Shown here piece by piece: positions 17,630 through 27,520 of a stretch of 64,000 nt of DNA. The stretch comes from an uncultured Algibacter sp. (lineage in GTDB: Bacteria > Bacteroidota > Bacteroidia > Flavobacteriales > Flavobacteriaceae): NCBI GenBank assembly GCA_947499935.1, contig CANMQH010000003.1, forward strand, positions 186,001 through 250,000, given 5' to 3'. Below the pieces are notes generated by a model that had not been told where the DNA came from, searched no databases, and worked only from the letters and a program-made list of their open reading frames with translations. Both the position numbers and the translations under genes were made by a program. Position 1 is the first letter of the stretch; each line of letters starts with the position of its first letter.

Positions 17630-17671
17630 CTGTTAACTGTAATTTTTTGTGGTTCATAAGAAGATACAATA
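17630..17671 (+). pseudogene. Collapsed relic of a third immunity-like gene
   Basis: The sequence at 17630-17656 matches the signal/lipobox DNA of the intact copy at 17112-17138 (GTGGTTCA core) with about five differences. It is joined directly to GAAGATACAATA (17660-17671), which in the intact gene lies near the 3' end (17577-17588). This looks like a copy whose middle was deleted. It has no open frame. The match is short, so the case is suggestive only. Confidence 0.4.
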
Positions 17672-17741
17672 CATATTATAAAATATAAAACCATTAGATA
17701 AATTAGATTATTTGATATTAATTGAGATTTATTAAAAAGAA

Positions 17742-17855
17742 GTTTTACCCAAAACCAAAACTAAAAATTATATGGATTATATTAATTACAGAACGTACTT
17801 TGCAAAATACCAAGCAGAAACAGCAAAAAAAGAGTGTAAAGATTTTTACAAATAA
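17742..17855 (+). pseudogene. Relic of the metallopeptidase effector 3' end
   Basis: Read in the frame ending at TAA 17853-17855, this segment encodes KTKTKNYMDYIN and then about 22 more residues that match the last 34 residues of the intact effector with about four changes. It contains the Met-turn MDY but no zinc motif and no start. It lies 14 bp before the second immunity gene start, the same spacing as the intact pair, so it is the stump of a duplicated effector-immunity cassette. Confidence 0.8.
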
Positions 17856-17868
17856 ACACATCGTTACA

Positions 17869-18432
17869 ATGAAACTTGCATTCCTCACTAAGAAAATTAA
17901 GCATCAAAGAATAGTAAATTTAGATTATCTGTGGATTTTTCTACTGATTTTTATTTCTTGTGGTTCACAAAAAAATCTTCCTGATGATACTGAATCTCTT
18001 GAAAAGTTATTGTGGTCTAAAAGAGCAGATAATACGATATTGATGAACAAGGAAATACTTACAGAAATTTATAAAATAACAGAGACAGGGGAAGATCGTT
18101 ATTTTAGCTTTTTAAGCTATTATTCTAGTGACCTAACAACTAAAAAACCAACAACATCCAAGGAACTCTCATTTTCTGAACGTACATATATTGTAGCTCA
18201 TGTTTTAGAGTATATGTATAAATGCCAAAGAAAATTTAAACAGGAAGATCCTTATAAAGATTCGAAGTTTATTAATCGATTATTAGCCCCATGGAAAGCT
18301 AGTAAGTACAATAAAGAATTAAAGGCAAATGATTATTATGGGCTTAAATTACTTAAAAAGCATCATATGGAACATTATTTTCAATACCCCGAAGAAGATA
18401 CAATTCCTTCAATAAAAAGGCTAAGTAATTGA
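17869..18432 (+). CDS. Second immunity-like lipoprotein (orphan immunity candidate)
   Basis: 187 residues from the ATG at 17869, which is 14 bp after the effector stump and begins a lipoprotein signal (MKLAFLTKK to FISC). A longer frame opens at 17722, but that part overlaps the stump and lacks a signal, so I reject it as the start. The C-terminal part is nearly identical to the upstream candidate immunity gene; the N-terminal half differs. As its effector is only a stump, it is likely an orphan immunity gene protecting against effector variants of kin. Confidence 0.65.
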   Translation: MKLAFLTKKIKHQRIVNLDYLWIFLLIFISCGSQKNLPDDTESLEKLLWSKRADNTILMNKEILTEIYKITETGEDRYFSFLSYYSSDLTTKKPTTSKELSFSERTYIVAHVLEYMYKCQRKFKQEDPYKDSKFINRLLAPWKASKYNKELKANDYYGLKLLKKHHMEHYFQYPEEDTIPSIKRLSN

Positions 18433-18485
18433 TGTTGTGTGATTTAAAATAGCCAAAAAACTAAATTTCATATAAAATTAAACCT

Positions 18486-19838
18486 TTACTTCCGCTTATT
18501 CCGTTTATTATAATTCTTATCGCCTTTAGTTTTTGGTTTTTTGTACTTGGCGGCAATTTTAAATTTATAAGACCCACCTAAGTTTTCTTTGGAGTTTTTT
18601 TCAGACTTTTCATGGAACGCTGGGCCGGGAGCATCTTCATCTTTTCGTTTTATGGGATTATTGCGTTCTTTTATTTGCGGACGTTCTTCCTCTATAAGTT
18701 CTGTAGAAATTTTAACAGCATCTGGAAGTTCCATTAAAGGAATCGTCATTTGCATTAAGTTTTCAATATGCTCAATAGCGTCTTGTTCTTTTTTTGTTGA
18801 AAAAACTAAAGCTTCTCCTTGGCGTTCAGCACGTCCTGTTCTACCAATACGATGCATATAATTTTCAGGAAAATCAGGTGTGTCAAAATTAATAACGTGC
18901 GATACATTATCAATATCTAAACCACGAGCCATAACATCTGTAGCAACTAAAATTCTGTTAAGACCTTCTCTAAATTGTTCAATACTACGTAATCTGTAAT
19001 TTTGTGTTTTGTTGGAATGTATAACACATAATTCTTCATGAAAAAACTCATCTAATTTTTCAAATAAACGGTCGGCCATCCGTTTGTAAGCCACAAAAAT
19101 TAAAACTTTGTTGTATTGCTCGGTATCGTTTAATAAATGTACTAGTAAGTTAACTTTGGTGTAAAAATTAGGTACATTATAACGTTGCTGTGCAATATTA
19201 TCAAGTGGTGTACCAGAAATAGCAATAGAAACTCGCTCTGGAGATTTAAAAAAGTCATTAATCAATAAATCTACATCTTGTGTCATGGTTGCCGAGAACA
19301 TGATATTTTGTCTTTTACCAGGAAGAATATCAAAAATATTAATAAGCTGGTGCCTAAAGCCAAGGTCTAACATCACATCAACTTCATCAATAACTAATTT
19401 TTGTATGTCTTTTAGCTGTAATACACGACTTAAAGCCAAATCGTATAATCTTCCTGGCGTAGCTACTAAAATATCAATACCTTCAGCAATCGCTTTCTTT
19501 TGAGTATTAATGTTAGTGCCTCCATAAACACCTAAAATGCGATTGTTTATGTATTTAGAAAGTTTTTCAATTTCATCTACCACTTGTACAACCAACTCCC
19601 GCGTAGGAACCAAAACCAAAACTCTAGGGTTTTCTTGCATAGAAAACTTTAAATTTTTGAGAGTAGGTAACATATAAGCAAAGGTCTTACCTGTACCTGT
19701 TTGCGCAATGCCAACAACATCTTTACCAGAGCTCACCACATTAAAGGCTTGTTCTTGAATGGGTGTAGGCGTAGTAAAACCCAAGTCATCTAGGGCATTG
19801 TAGAGCGGTGTATTTATATTTAAGTCTTGAAATGTCAA
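18486..19838 (-). CDS. DEAD-box-type RNA helicase
   Basis: 450 residues of superfamily 2 RNA helicase. Motifs in order: Q-motif region (TPIQEQ near 25), motif I AQTGTGKT at 45-52, PTREL, TPGRLYDL, motif II DEVD (DEVDVMLDLG), motif III SAT, VATDVMARGLD and motif VI HRIGRTGRA. Motif II is DEVD rather than DEAD, a substitution at the third position. The tail is lysine-rich (about 400-450) and may bind RNA. Such enzymes act in ribosome assembly and mRNA turnover; the exact role here is not known. Confidence 0.9.
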   Translation of the reverse strand: MTFQDLNINTPLYNALDDLGFTTPTPIQEQAFNVVSSGKDVVGIAQTGTGKTFAYMLPTLKNLKFSMQENPRVLVLVPTRELVVQVVDEIEKLSKYINNRILGVYGGTNINTQKKAIAEGIDILVATPGRLYDLALSRVLQLKDIQKLVIDEVDVMLDLGFRHQLINIFDILPGKRQNIMFSATMTQDVDLLINDFFKSPERVSIAISGTPLDNIAQQRYNVPNFYTKVNLLVHLLNDTEQYNKVLIFVAYKRMADRLFEKLDEFFHEELCVIHSNKTQNYRLRSIEQFREGLNRILVATDVMARGLDIDNVSHVINFDTPDFPENYMHRIGRTGRAERQGEALVFSTKKEQDAIEHIENLMQMTIPLMELPDAVKISTELIEEERPQIKERNNPIKRKDEDAPGPAFHEKSEKNSKENLGGSYKFKIAAKYKKPKTKGDKNYNKRNKRK

Positions 19839-19881
19839 AATCTTTGCTATTTAGCTGACAAAGTTACGTTTATTATTCTAT

Positions 19882-20772
19882 TTAGGTGAGGTGCTTGTTA
19901 TGAATTTCAATGCTATAAAAGGCTTTGTAGTTTTGGTTTGGTTCTAATTTTAAGATACCTTCTTTGGTAGTAAAATCTTGGTTTGTAGTTTCATGGTCTG
20001 CGATACCTAACCAAGGTTCTATACAAACATAGTTACCATTAGGTTTGGCCCAAATACCTAAATAGTCAAAATCATGATAATTAACCGAGAGGATATCGCC
20101 ATGTATATTACTTTTTAAAAGGACTTTTTTAGATTTTAAATCTTTAAAAATAAGGGCATCGTGATCAAATAGTTTATGCTGTAAAGGGAGTTTGTTAGTG
20201 TTATTAAATATGGATTTTGTGTTTGTAGATATAAGTCCATTTTCGGTGTTTATAAGATGGCTCTTAGAATGTTCTTCGTGTTCAAATTCTAGTATATAAT
20301 CATCGTATTGCTCATCACTAAAAACAGGACATTTAAATGCAGGATGTCCACCTACAGAAAAGTACATAGTTTTATGATCTATATTTTTGACAGTATGTAA
20401 AACTTCAAGCGTATTATCGGTTAGTGTATATGTTATATAGAATTCAAACTTAAAAGGGTATATGCTTAAAAGCGCATCATTGTACATTAATTTAAATCGA
20501 ATAGAATCTTCAGTTTGATAATCTATTGTAATGTCTTCATTATGTCTAACAAAACCATGTTTAGGCATGTTATAGCTTACATCATTAAATTTATAGGTGT
20601 TATTTTTTAGTCCTCCTATTATGGGGAATAAATTTGGCGCATAACTTCCCCAAACGTCTGGGTTTGCATCCCACATAAATTCGGTTTTATTGTTAACAGA
20701 AGTGATTTGGCATAATTCTGCACCAGTTTTTTTTATACCAATTCTTAATTTATGGTTCTGTAATACAAGCAT
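19882..20772 (-). CDS. Aldose 1-epimerase family protein
   Basis: 296 residues with the galactose mutarotase-like beta fold. Recognisable text includes KHGFVRH, with the catalytic-type His, and GGHPAFKCP in the middle. It belongs to the LACX-like subgroup of the family, which interconverts sugar anomers or phosphorylated sugars in the cytoplasm. No signal peptide. It is divergent from the pabB-like gene by 81 bp and 43 bp from the helicase start. The sugar is not predictable. Confidence 0.8.
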   Translation of the reverse strand: MLVLQNHKLRIGIKKTGAELCQITSVNNKTEFMWDANPDVWGSYAPNLFPIIGGLKNNTYKFNDVSYNMPKHGFVRHNEDITIDYQTEDSIRFKLMYNDALLSIYPFKFEFYITYTLTDNTLEVLHTVKNIDHKTMYFSVGGHPAFKCPVFSDEQYDDYILEFEHEEHSKSHLINTENGLISTNTKSIFNNTNKLPLQHKLFDHDALIFKDLKSKKVLLKSNIHGDILSVNYHDFDYLGIWAKPNGNYVCIEPWLGIADHETTNQDFTTKEGILKLEPNQNYKAFYSIEIHNKHLT

Positions 20773-20853
20773 AATTACTTTTTTAAGTTGTAGTATGCAA
20801 AACTCTTAATTTTTTTGATGATTATAACTAACTTTGCCTTATAAAATACTGGA

Positions 20854-22155
20854 TTGAGAACAAAACAAATTCATAAATTAAAAGACGTAGAAGCATTTAA
20901 AAATCAAATTTTGGTTTGGGCACAGCAGTTTGATGATGTCGTTTGGCTAGATTCTAATAACTACGAGCAAAAATATTCTAGTTACGATGCCGTCTTGGCG
21001 GTAGACGCCTTTACAGCAATTCAAACCGATTATTATCAAGGTTTTGAAAAATTAAAGGAATACCAAACCCTTGTTAACGATTGGGTTTTTGGCTATTTAA
21101 CTTACGATTTAAAAAATGATGTTGAAGACTTAAAATCTAAGAACTCTGATGGGTTAGAGTTTCCAGATTTATATTTTTTTCAGCCAAAAAGGTTATTTCT
21201 TATAAAAGGGAATGATGTTGAAATACAATATCTTAATAGTATTGATGACGAACTTGAAGGCGATTTACTTGATATTCAAACAAAACCTGAATATCAACAA
21301 GAAGATAATTTAAGTACCTCAAATAATGTTAAAATAAAGCTGCGTACACACAAGGATGAATATTTTTCTAAGGTCAACAATATTTTAAACCATATCCATC
21401 GTGGTGATATATACGAGGCTAATTTTTGTCAAGAATTTTATGCAGAAAACACCAATATTAACCCTTTAGAAACGTACAAGAAATTAAATAGTATTTCTAA
21501 GCCTCCATTTGCTACGTTTTTAAAGCTGGGCGATAAGTATGCATTGTGTGCGTCTCCAGAGCGGTATTTAAAAAAAGAAGATGACTTAGTCATTACGCAA
21601 CCTATAAAGGGGACGGCTAAGCGTTCTGATAATTTAGAAGAAGATAATAAACTCAAATCAAATTTATTAAGCGATGAGAAAGAGCGTAGCGAAAATATCA
21701 TGATAGTCGATTTGGTACGTAACGATTTATCTAAAACCGCTAAAAAAGGAAGTGTTAGGGTAGAAGCCTTATGTGAGATTTATACATTTAACCAAGTCCA
21801 TCAAATGATTTCAACAGTAACATCGCAAGTTGACAAAGAGACGCACCCAGTAGATATTATTAAAAGCACATTCCCTATGGGAAGCATGACGGGGGCTCCA
21901 AAAATTTCGGCCATGACTATTATTGAAACTTTAGAAGATGCCAAACGAGGCTTGTATTCTGGAGCGGTAGGGTATTTTTCGCCAACAGGAGATTTCGATT
22001 TTAATGTGGTTATACGCAGTATTTTGTATAACGAGAAAAAAAAATACATATCCTATTCGGTTGGTGGTGCTATAACAGCTAAAAGTAATCCGCTAAACGA
22101 ATACGAAGAATGTTTGATTAAAGCTAAAGCCATGCGCCAAGTACTGGAGAATTAA
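20854..22155 (+). CDS. pabB: Anthranilate/aminodeoxychorismate synthase component I family protein
   Basis: 433 residues of the chorismate-utilising family. Signatures are PIKGTAKR and GSMTGAPK in the C-terminal catalytic domain, with ENIMIVDLVRNDL between them. The likely reaction is chorismate plus ammonia to 4-amino-4-deoxychorismate for folate, as no trpE tryptophan-feedback motif is evident and no trp genes lie near. The start is TTG at 20854. The unknown membrane protein follows after 10 bp and tilS after that, so a cotranscript is probable. PabB versus another family member is an inference. Confidence 0.75.
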   Translation: MRTKQIHKLKDVEAFKNQILVWAQQFDDVVWLDSNNYEQKYSSYDAVLAVDAFTAIQTDYYQGFEKLKEYQTLVNDWVFGYLTYDLKNDVEDLKSKNSDGLEFPDLYFFQPKRLFLIKGNDVEIQYLNSIDDELEGDLLDIQTKPEYQQEDNLSTSNNVKIKLRTHKDEYFSKVNNILNHIHRGDIYEANFCQEFYAENTNINPLETYKKLNSISKPPFATFLKLGDKYALCASPERYLKKEDDLVITQPIKGTAKRSDNLEEDNKLKSNLLSDEKERSENIMIVDLVRNDLSKTAKKGSVRVEALCEIYTFNQVHQMISTVTSQVDKETHPVDIIKSTFPMGSMTGAPKISAMTIIETLEDAKRGLYSGAVGYFSPTGDFDFNVVIRSILYNEKKKYISYSVGGAITAKSNPLNEYEECLIKAKAMRQVLEN

Positions 22156-22165
22156 ACTAAGAATT

Positions 22166-23038
22166 ATGGATTATTTTGATGATTTTGAATGGCAATTAGT
22201 TTGGGATATTGTAAAAGATTATGTGATACCGCACACAGGGACTTTAATCTTTAATGTTGTACTATGTGTTGTTTTAGGTTTCTTTTTAGCCATTATATAT
22301 ACAGTAATACTATCTAGAAAAAAAGTATTTAAGCGCCTACCTAAATATTATAATTGGGCTGTTAAACTGTATATCCCTTTATTAATTATTGCTTTTCTAT
22401 ATGTTTTTGGGCAATTGGGTATGTTTAGAGGCATTTATAAAATTTTAGATAAAGAAGAGTCTCATATTGTAAACCGTATTTATGGTGAAACTATGGGGTA
22501 TGTTTTTGATTCTGAAGCCAGTAAAAATAAATTTATTACAGATCTTCAGCAATCTGCTAAAGAAGCAAGATCAGGATCTGATCAGCTTGTGCTTATGCTA
22601 AAACTTTATGCAAAAACGCACAGTACAGGTTATGATTTAATTGATCGTGGTAAAAATAAGTTAACAGATTATCTAACAAATAAATATGGTGATGATATTT
22701 ATAGCCTAGCCGTATATGGTATGTTAAACCTAGCAGGAGCTAGAGCACATATAAATATTAATGAATCTATACCTTTTGAAGAGTTTAATGCAGGCATGAA
22801 ATTTTTATTAAGTGTAGGTTATAAGGATATAGAGGTAGCCATTAAAGATAAACTCTCATTTTGGTATGCAGATTTATTAAAGGCCCAATATTACACGCTG
22901 TTAAAATCTTTATTTATTTTGCTAATTATTTTTATGAGTATTTCTCTTATTGAATTTTTTATCTACAAGACATGGGTGGAGCCTAAATATGTAGTTAAGA
23001 ATATAGATAGTAAACGAAATAGCAACATAGAAGCATAA
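22166..23038 (+). CDS. Uncharacterised membrane protein
   Basis: 290 residues with three hydrophobic segments: about 25-48 (VVLCVVLGFFLAIIYTV), about 68-85 (PLLIIAFLYVFGQL) and about 248-268 (LFILLIIFMSISLIEFF). The stretch between (about 90-240) is soluble and helical, probably outside the membrane. It sits 10 bp after the pabB-like gene and 31 bp before tilS. I recognise no family. Confidence 0.6.
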   Translation: MDYFDDFEWQLVWDIVKDYVIPHTGTLIFNVVLCVVLGFFLAIIYTVILSRKKVFKRLPKYYNWAVKLYIPLLIIAFLYVFGQLGMFRGIYKILDKEESHIVNRIYGETMGYVFDSEASKNKFITDLQQSAKEARSGSDQLVLMLKLYAKTHSTGYDLIDRGKNKLTDYLTNKYGDDIYSLAVYGMLNLAGARAHININESIPFEEFNAGMKFLLSVGYKDIEVAIKDKLSFWYADLLKAQYYTLLKSLFILLIIFMSISLIEFFIYKTWVEPKYVVKNIDSKRNSNIEA

Positions 23039-23069
23039 TCAAAATGATTAAAAGTACTAAATTTGGTGT

Positions 23070-24380
23070 GTGTTAGAATTATTTAAAAACCATATAGACC
23101 AAAACCTTACTTTCCTAAAAGAAAGTAAAATACTTATTGCTATTTCCGGAGGTATAGATAGTGTTGTTTTAACACATCTATGTCATAAATCAGGGTTAAA
23201 CATAGCTTTAGCGCATTGTAACTTTAATTTACGAAATAAAGAAAGTGATGGCGATGAGGCTTTTGTGGATCAATTAGCCAGTCAATTAGATTTAGAAGTA
23301 TTTATAGAGCATTTTGATACCACGCAATACGCTAAAGATTTTAAATGTTCCATTCAAATGGCTGCTCGCGAGTTACGTTATAATTGGTTTAATGAATTGG
23401 CAGAACAATTAAAGTTTGACTATGTTTTAACAGCCCATCATGCCGATGATAATCTTGAAACGTTTTTAATAAACTTAACTAGAGGTACCGGCTTAGAAGG
23501 ATTAACGGGTATTCCTGAAATTAACGAAAAATTTGTACGTCCGCTTTTACCGTTTTCTACAGATGTTATTAAAACTTTTGCATTAGAGCATGCCATAACA
23601 TGGCGAGAAGATAGTAGCAATGCATCGGTTAAATATTTACGAAATAAACTTAGGCATGAAGTCATTCCTATTTTAAAAGATATTAATCCTAGTTTGTTAG
23701 CTAGTTTTCAATCTACATTAAATCATTTAAATGCCACAGCAGATATTGTAGAAGAAAGCACAAACACAGTATTAAAACGTGCTATAGTCACTATGGATGA
23801 TAACCAAATTGTATTCAAAACATCTGAATTCAAAAAAGTAAATAATCCTAAAGCGTATTTATATGAAGTTTTTAAGATTTACGGATTTACAGAATGGGGA
23901 GATGTTGTTAATTTACTAGATGCCCAATCGGGAAAGCAAGTGTTTTCTGAAAACTATAGACTTATTAAAAATAGGGAACATCTTATTTTAAGTGAAATTA
24001 AAAATAGCAATACAGAAACTATTGTAATTACAGAAGGAGAAAATAAAATTAAAATGCCATTAGGTGTTTTGTTTTTTGATGAAGTAGACACTGTAATAGA
24101 AACATCGCCTAATACTATTTATATAGATAAAGATAAAGTACAATTTCCACTAACATTAAGAAAAAAACAAGAAGGTGACTTTTTTTACCCATTAGGTATG
24201 AAAGGTAAAAAGAAGCTTAGTAAATATTTTAAAGACGAAAAATTATCATTATTGGATAAAGAAAATACATGGCTATTATGTTCTGGAGACCATATTTTGT
24301 GGGTTGTAAATAGGCGTGCAGATAACCGTTTTCGGGTTACAGAACAATCTAAAAATATTCTAAAAATTAAATTGGACTAA
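23070..24380 (+). CDS. tilS: tRNA(Ile)-lysidine synthase
   Basis: Converts the wobble cytidine of tRNA-Ile (CAU) to lysidine so that it reads AUA; essential in the cytoplasm. 436 residues, with the PP-loop SGGIDS at 26-31, the N-terminal nucleotide-binding domain (about 20-210) and TilS C-terminal domains including [12 protein letters not shown] near 385. The predicted start is GTG at 23070, as no ATG gives a plausible N-terminus. Adenine deaminase begins 37 bp downstream. Confidence 0.93.
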   Translation: MLELFKNHIDQNLTFLKESKILIAISGGIDSVVLTHLCHKSGLNIALAHCNFNLRNKESDGDEAFVDQLASQLDLEVFIEHFDTTQYAKDFKCSIQMAARELRYNWFNELAEQLKFDYVLTAHHADDNLETFLINLTRGTGLEGLTGIPEINEKFVRPLLPFSTDVIKTFALEHAITWREDSSNASVKYLRNKLRHEVIPILKDINPSLLASFQSTLNHLNATADIVEESTNTVLKRAIVTMDDNQIVFKTSEFKKVNNPKAYLYEVFKIYGFTEWGDVVNLLDAQSGKQVFSENYRLIKNREHLILSEIKNSNTETIVITEGENKIKMPLGVLFFDEVDTVIETSPNTIYIDKDKVQFPLTLRKKQEGDFFYPLGMKGKKKLSKYFKDEKLSLLDKENTWLLCSGDHILWVVNRRADNRFRVTEQSKNILKIKLD

Positions 24381-24417
24381 TACTCCAAATTGGAGAGATG
24401 TCCTTAGGGCAAAAAGA

Positions 24418-26037
24418 ATGACATTACAAGGGCAAATCGTAGACATACAAAACAAACGTGTTTATAAAGGAGAAATCACCTGTAAAGATGGTATAATTGT
24501 ATCTATTACAGAACAGGAGCATGATGTAAATCATTATATACTCCCTGGGTTTGTAGATGCGCATATACATATTGAAAGCTCTATGTTGGTACCTAGCGAA
24601 TTTGCTAAAATGGCTGTTGTTCATGGTACTGTTGCATCAGTTTCAGATCCGCATGAAATAGCCAATGTATTGGGTATTAAAGGTGTTGAATTTATGATTA
24701 AAAATGGAAAACAAGTCCCTTTTAAATTTAACTTTGGTGCTCCATCATGTGTGCCAGCGACATCATTTGAATCGGCTGGAGCAATTATAGATTCCGAAGA
24801 CATAAAAAACTTGCTTCAAAACCCAGAAATTAAATATCTCGCCGAAATGATGAATTATCCGGGTGTGTTATTTGATGATGCTGAGGTTATAAAAAAAATA
24901 GCATGGGCAAAACATTATAAAAAGCCTATTGACGGTCACGCTCCGGGTTTAAGAGGGGATGCGATTACAAAATATATAAATGCTGGAATATCTACAGATC
25001 ACGAGTGTTTTACATATGAAGAAGCTTTAGAAAAACTTAAAAAAGGCATGAAAATATTGATCCGAGAGGGTAGTGCCGCCAAGAATTTTGAAGCTCTTAT
25101 AGATTTACTTCCAGAGTATTTTGAAAACATAATGTTTTGTAGCGATGATAAACATCCAGACGATTTAATAATCAGCCATATTAATGCATTATGTGCTAGA
25201 GCAGTTGCTAAAGGTATAGATGTTTTTAAGGTATTACAAGCCGCTTGTATAAACCCTGTAAAACACTATAATTTAGATGTGGGTTTATTGCAAACAGGTG
25301 ATGTAGCAGATTTTATAGTGGTAGAAGATTTAAAAGATTTTAAAACACTTCAAACCTATATAGATGGAGATTTGGTTTTTAATAAAGGGACCTCTATGAT
25401 AAAATCGGTTCCATTTAAAAATATTAATAACTTTAATTGTACAAAAAAAGAAGTTTCAGATTTTGCAGTAGCATCTTCAGCTAAACAAATTAGAGTTATT
25501 GAAGCTCTAGAGGGGCAGTTGGTTACAAACGAATGTATTGAGAATACTTTAATTGAAAATGGTTATTTAGTATCAAATACAGAAACCGATGTTTTAAAAA
25601 TAGCCGTTGTTAATCGTTATAATAATCAAAAACCAGCCATAGCTTTTATTAAGAACTTTGGATTAAAGGAAGGTGCCATAGCATCATCTGTAGGGCATGA
25701 TTCTCATAATATTATTGCTGTTGGGGTAAGTGATACAGCACTTAATAAAGCAGTTAATCTTCTTATCGATAAAAAGGGAGGTATTTGTGCGGTATCAAAT
25801 GCCGAAGAAAAAATAGTACCCCTTCCCGTAGCTGGTATTATGAGTGATAAAGATGGTATTACTGTAGGTAAACAATATGCAGAATTAGATAAGATGGCGA
25901 AACAAATGGGCTCAAAATTAAATGCACCTTACATGACGTTGTCGTTTATGGCATTATTAGTAATACCTTCACTTAAATTAAGTGATAAAGGTTTGTTTAA
26001 TGGAACAGAGTTTAAGTTCACACCTTTAGAAATATAA
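24418..26037 (+). CDS. ade: Adenine deaminase
   Basis: Hydrolyses adenine to hypoxanthine and ammonia in purine salvage. The 539-residue protein has the amidohydrolase core: the HIHIESSM metal site, [18 protein letters not shown] and SDDKHPDDL. The C-terminal adenine deaminase domain is also present ([16 protein letters not shown]). Size is normal for bacterial Ade. It follows tilS. Immediately after the stop comes a 20-copy heptanucleotide repeat. Confidence 0.92.
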   Translation: MTLQGQIVDIQNKRVYKGEITCKDGIIVSITEQEHDVNHYILPGFVDAHIHIESSMLVPSEFAKMAVVHGTVASVSDPHEIANVLGIKGVEFMIKNGKQVPFKFNFGAPSCVPATSFESAGAIIDSEDIKNLLQNPEIKYLAEMMNYPGVLFDDAEVIKKIAWAKHYKKPIDGHAPGLRGDAITKYINAGISTDHECFTYEEALEKLKKGMKILIREGSAAKNFEALIDLLPEYFENIMFCSDDKHPDDLIISHINALCARAVAKGIDVFKVLQAACINPVKHYNLDVGLLQTGDVADFIVVEDLKDFKTLQTYIDGDLVFNKGTSMIKSVPFKNINNFNCTKKEVSDFAVASSAKQIRVIEALEGQLVTNECIENTLIENGYLVSNTETDVLKIAVVNRYNNQKPAIAFIKNFGLKEGAIASSVGHDSHNIIAVGVSDTALNKAVNLLIDKKGGICAVSNAEEKIVPLPVAGIMSDKDGITVGKQYAELDKMAKQMGSKLNAPYMTLSFMALLVIPSLKLSDKGLFNGTEFKFTPLEI

Positions 26038-26045
26038 TATATTGC

Positions 26046-26185
26046 CATTAACCATTAACCATTAACCATTAACCATTAACCATTAACCATTAACCATTAA
26101 CCATTAACCATTAACCATTAACGATTAACCATTAACGATTAACCATTAACCATTAACGATTAACCATTAACGATTAACCATTAAC
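26046..26185. repeat. Heptanucleotide tandem repeat, 20 copies of (C/G)ATTAAC
   Basis: Exactly 20 head-to-tail units of 7 bp fill 140 bp between ade and the hydrolase gene. Units 12, 14, 17 and 19 start with G, the rest with C; all others are identical. A unit of 7 shifts reading frame, so it is not coding. The array ends 22 bp before the hydrolase start, so it could affect that gene's expression if its copy number varies. Confidence 0.95.
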
Positions 26186-26207
26186 CAAAATCCACCCTTA
26201 ACACAAT

Positions 26208-27164
26208 ATGCCCATAATAGAATCTACTTATAAACCACCATTTTATTTAAAAAACGGATTTATCTCTACTATTTATTCAGGATTATTTAGGCGAGTGGCA
26301 TTAGATCAAAAACGAGAGCGTATTACTTTAAGCGATGGTGATTTTTTAGATTTAGATTGGAGCTATTCAAAAGACACATCTAATAGACTTATTATTTTAC
26401 TACATGGTATGGAAGGGAATGCGCAACGTCCTTATATAACAGGTGCAGCCAAGTTATGTAACGAGCATGATATAGATGCGGTTAGTGTAAATTTTAGAGG
26501 TTGCAGTGGCGAAGATAATTTAAAGTATACGAGTTATCATTCTGGTGCTACCGAAGATTTAAAAGCGGTTATAGAGTATGCTATTTCAAATAAACAATAC
26601 ACTCAAATTTATTTAAAAGGTATTAGTTTAGGGGCTAATATTATTCTTAAATATTTAGGTGAAGAAAATGATGTTCCAAGTGCTATAAAAGCAGCCATAT
26701 CTGTGTCTGTGCCGTGTCATCTAAATAGTTCTGCTAAAGAATTACATGCATTTAAAAATAAATTATATCATGATAGATTTTTAAAACCTTTGATAAAAAG
26801 GCTTAAATCTAAGCAAAAACGCTATCCAGATTTAGTCACTCTAGATCAAATTAATTCCATAAAAACTTTAACAGGTTTTGATAATGTATATACAGCCAAA
26901 GCTCACGGATTTAAAGATGCATTAGATTATTATGATAAAAACAGCAGTTTGCAATTTTTATCTAATATTAAAATACCAACACTCATTTTAAATGCGTTAA
27001 ATGATTCGTTTTTATCTCCCGAGTGTTACCCCGTAAAAGAAGCAAAAAATAATTCGAATTTATATTTAGAGATGCCAAAATATGGTGGGCACGCAGGTTT
27101 TATTGATAAAAAAAATATTTACCATAATGAAAAACGAACTTTAGAGTTTATTAATGCTATTTAG
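26208..27164 (+). CDS. Alpha/beta hydrolase of the YheT family
   Basis: 318 residues. The nucleophile elbow is GISLGA, with the oxyanion-type loop LLHGMEGNAQ near residue 65, a later acid in NALNDSFLS, and a His in GGHAGF near the C-terminus. It resembles the YheT putative esterases, whose natural substrate is unknown. Cytoplasmic, no signal peptide. A heptanucleotide repeat lies directly upstream. The 103-residue membrane protein follows 25 bp downstream. Confidence 0.82.
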   Translation: MPIIESTYKPPFYLKNGFISTIYSGLFRRVALDQKRERITLSDGDFLDLDWSYSKDTSNRLIILLHGMEGNAQRPYITGAAKLCNEHDIDAVSVNFRGCSGEDNLKYTSYHSGATEDLKAVIEYAISNKQYTQIYLKGISLGANIILKYLGEENDVPSAIKAAISVSVPCHLNSSAKELHAFKNKLYHDRFLKPLIKRLKSKQKRYPDLVTLDQINSIKTLTGFDNVYTAKAHGFKDALDYYDKNSSLQFLSNIKIPTLILNALNDSFLSPECYPVKEAKNNSNLYLEMPKYGGHAGFIDKKNIYHNEKRTLEFINAI

Positions 27165-27189
27165 TTTAATAGTGTACAGGTATTAAAAA

Positions 27190-27501
27190 ATGAATTATTT
27201 AAAGATTGTTGCTTTTTTAGAATTTTTAGTTAAAGTTTTTATAGCTATTTCGGTATTATTTATCATGTCAGGTGTTATTGCTCATACATTTGATCTGTAC
27301 AATATCTTAAGAAATGGTTATTATATAGGTATACCTCTTTTTTTAATCAGCTTAATTGGTTACTTATTTTTACGGTTATTACGGAATTTTAAAACTAAAA
27401 CGCCGGTAACTAAATTACTTATTGGTTTAATACTTTTATGCGTAATAACAATCAGTCTCTATATAGTGTTTAGCAAAATTATGGAAGCTGTATCTAGATA
27501 A
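27190..27501 (+). CDS. Small membrane protein
   Basis: 103 residues with three hydrophobic helices (about 5-28, 42-58 and 76-96) and lysine/arginine-rich loops. Starts 25 bp after the hydrolase and ends 19 bp before the LRR gene, all on the same strand. No family recognised. Confidence 0.6.
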   Translation: MNYLKIVAFLEFLVKVFIAISVLFIMSGVIAHTFDLYNILRNGYYIGIPLFLISLIGYLFLRLLRNFKTKTPVTKLLIGLILLCVITISLYIVFSKIMEAVSR

Positions 27502-27520
27502 AAACCTTAATTATTTTAAT

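Noticed and set aside
17722..17868. Upstream start of the second immunity-like gene
   Set aside because: The extra 49 codons overlap the effector stump in another frame and lack a signal peptide.
26046..26185. Telomere or coding-repeat explanation of the heptamer array
   Set aside because: It is internal to the segment, flanked by genes on both sides, and a 7-bp unit cannot keep frame.
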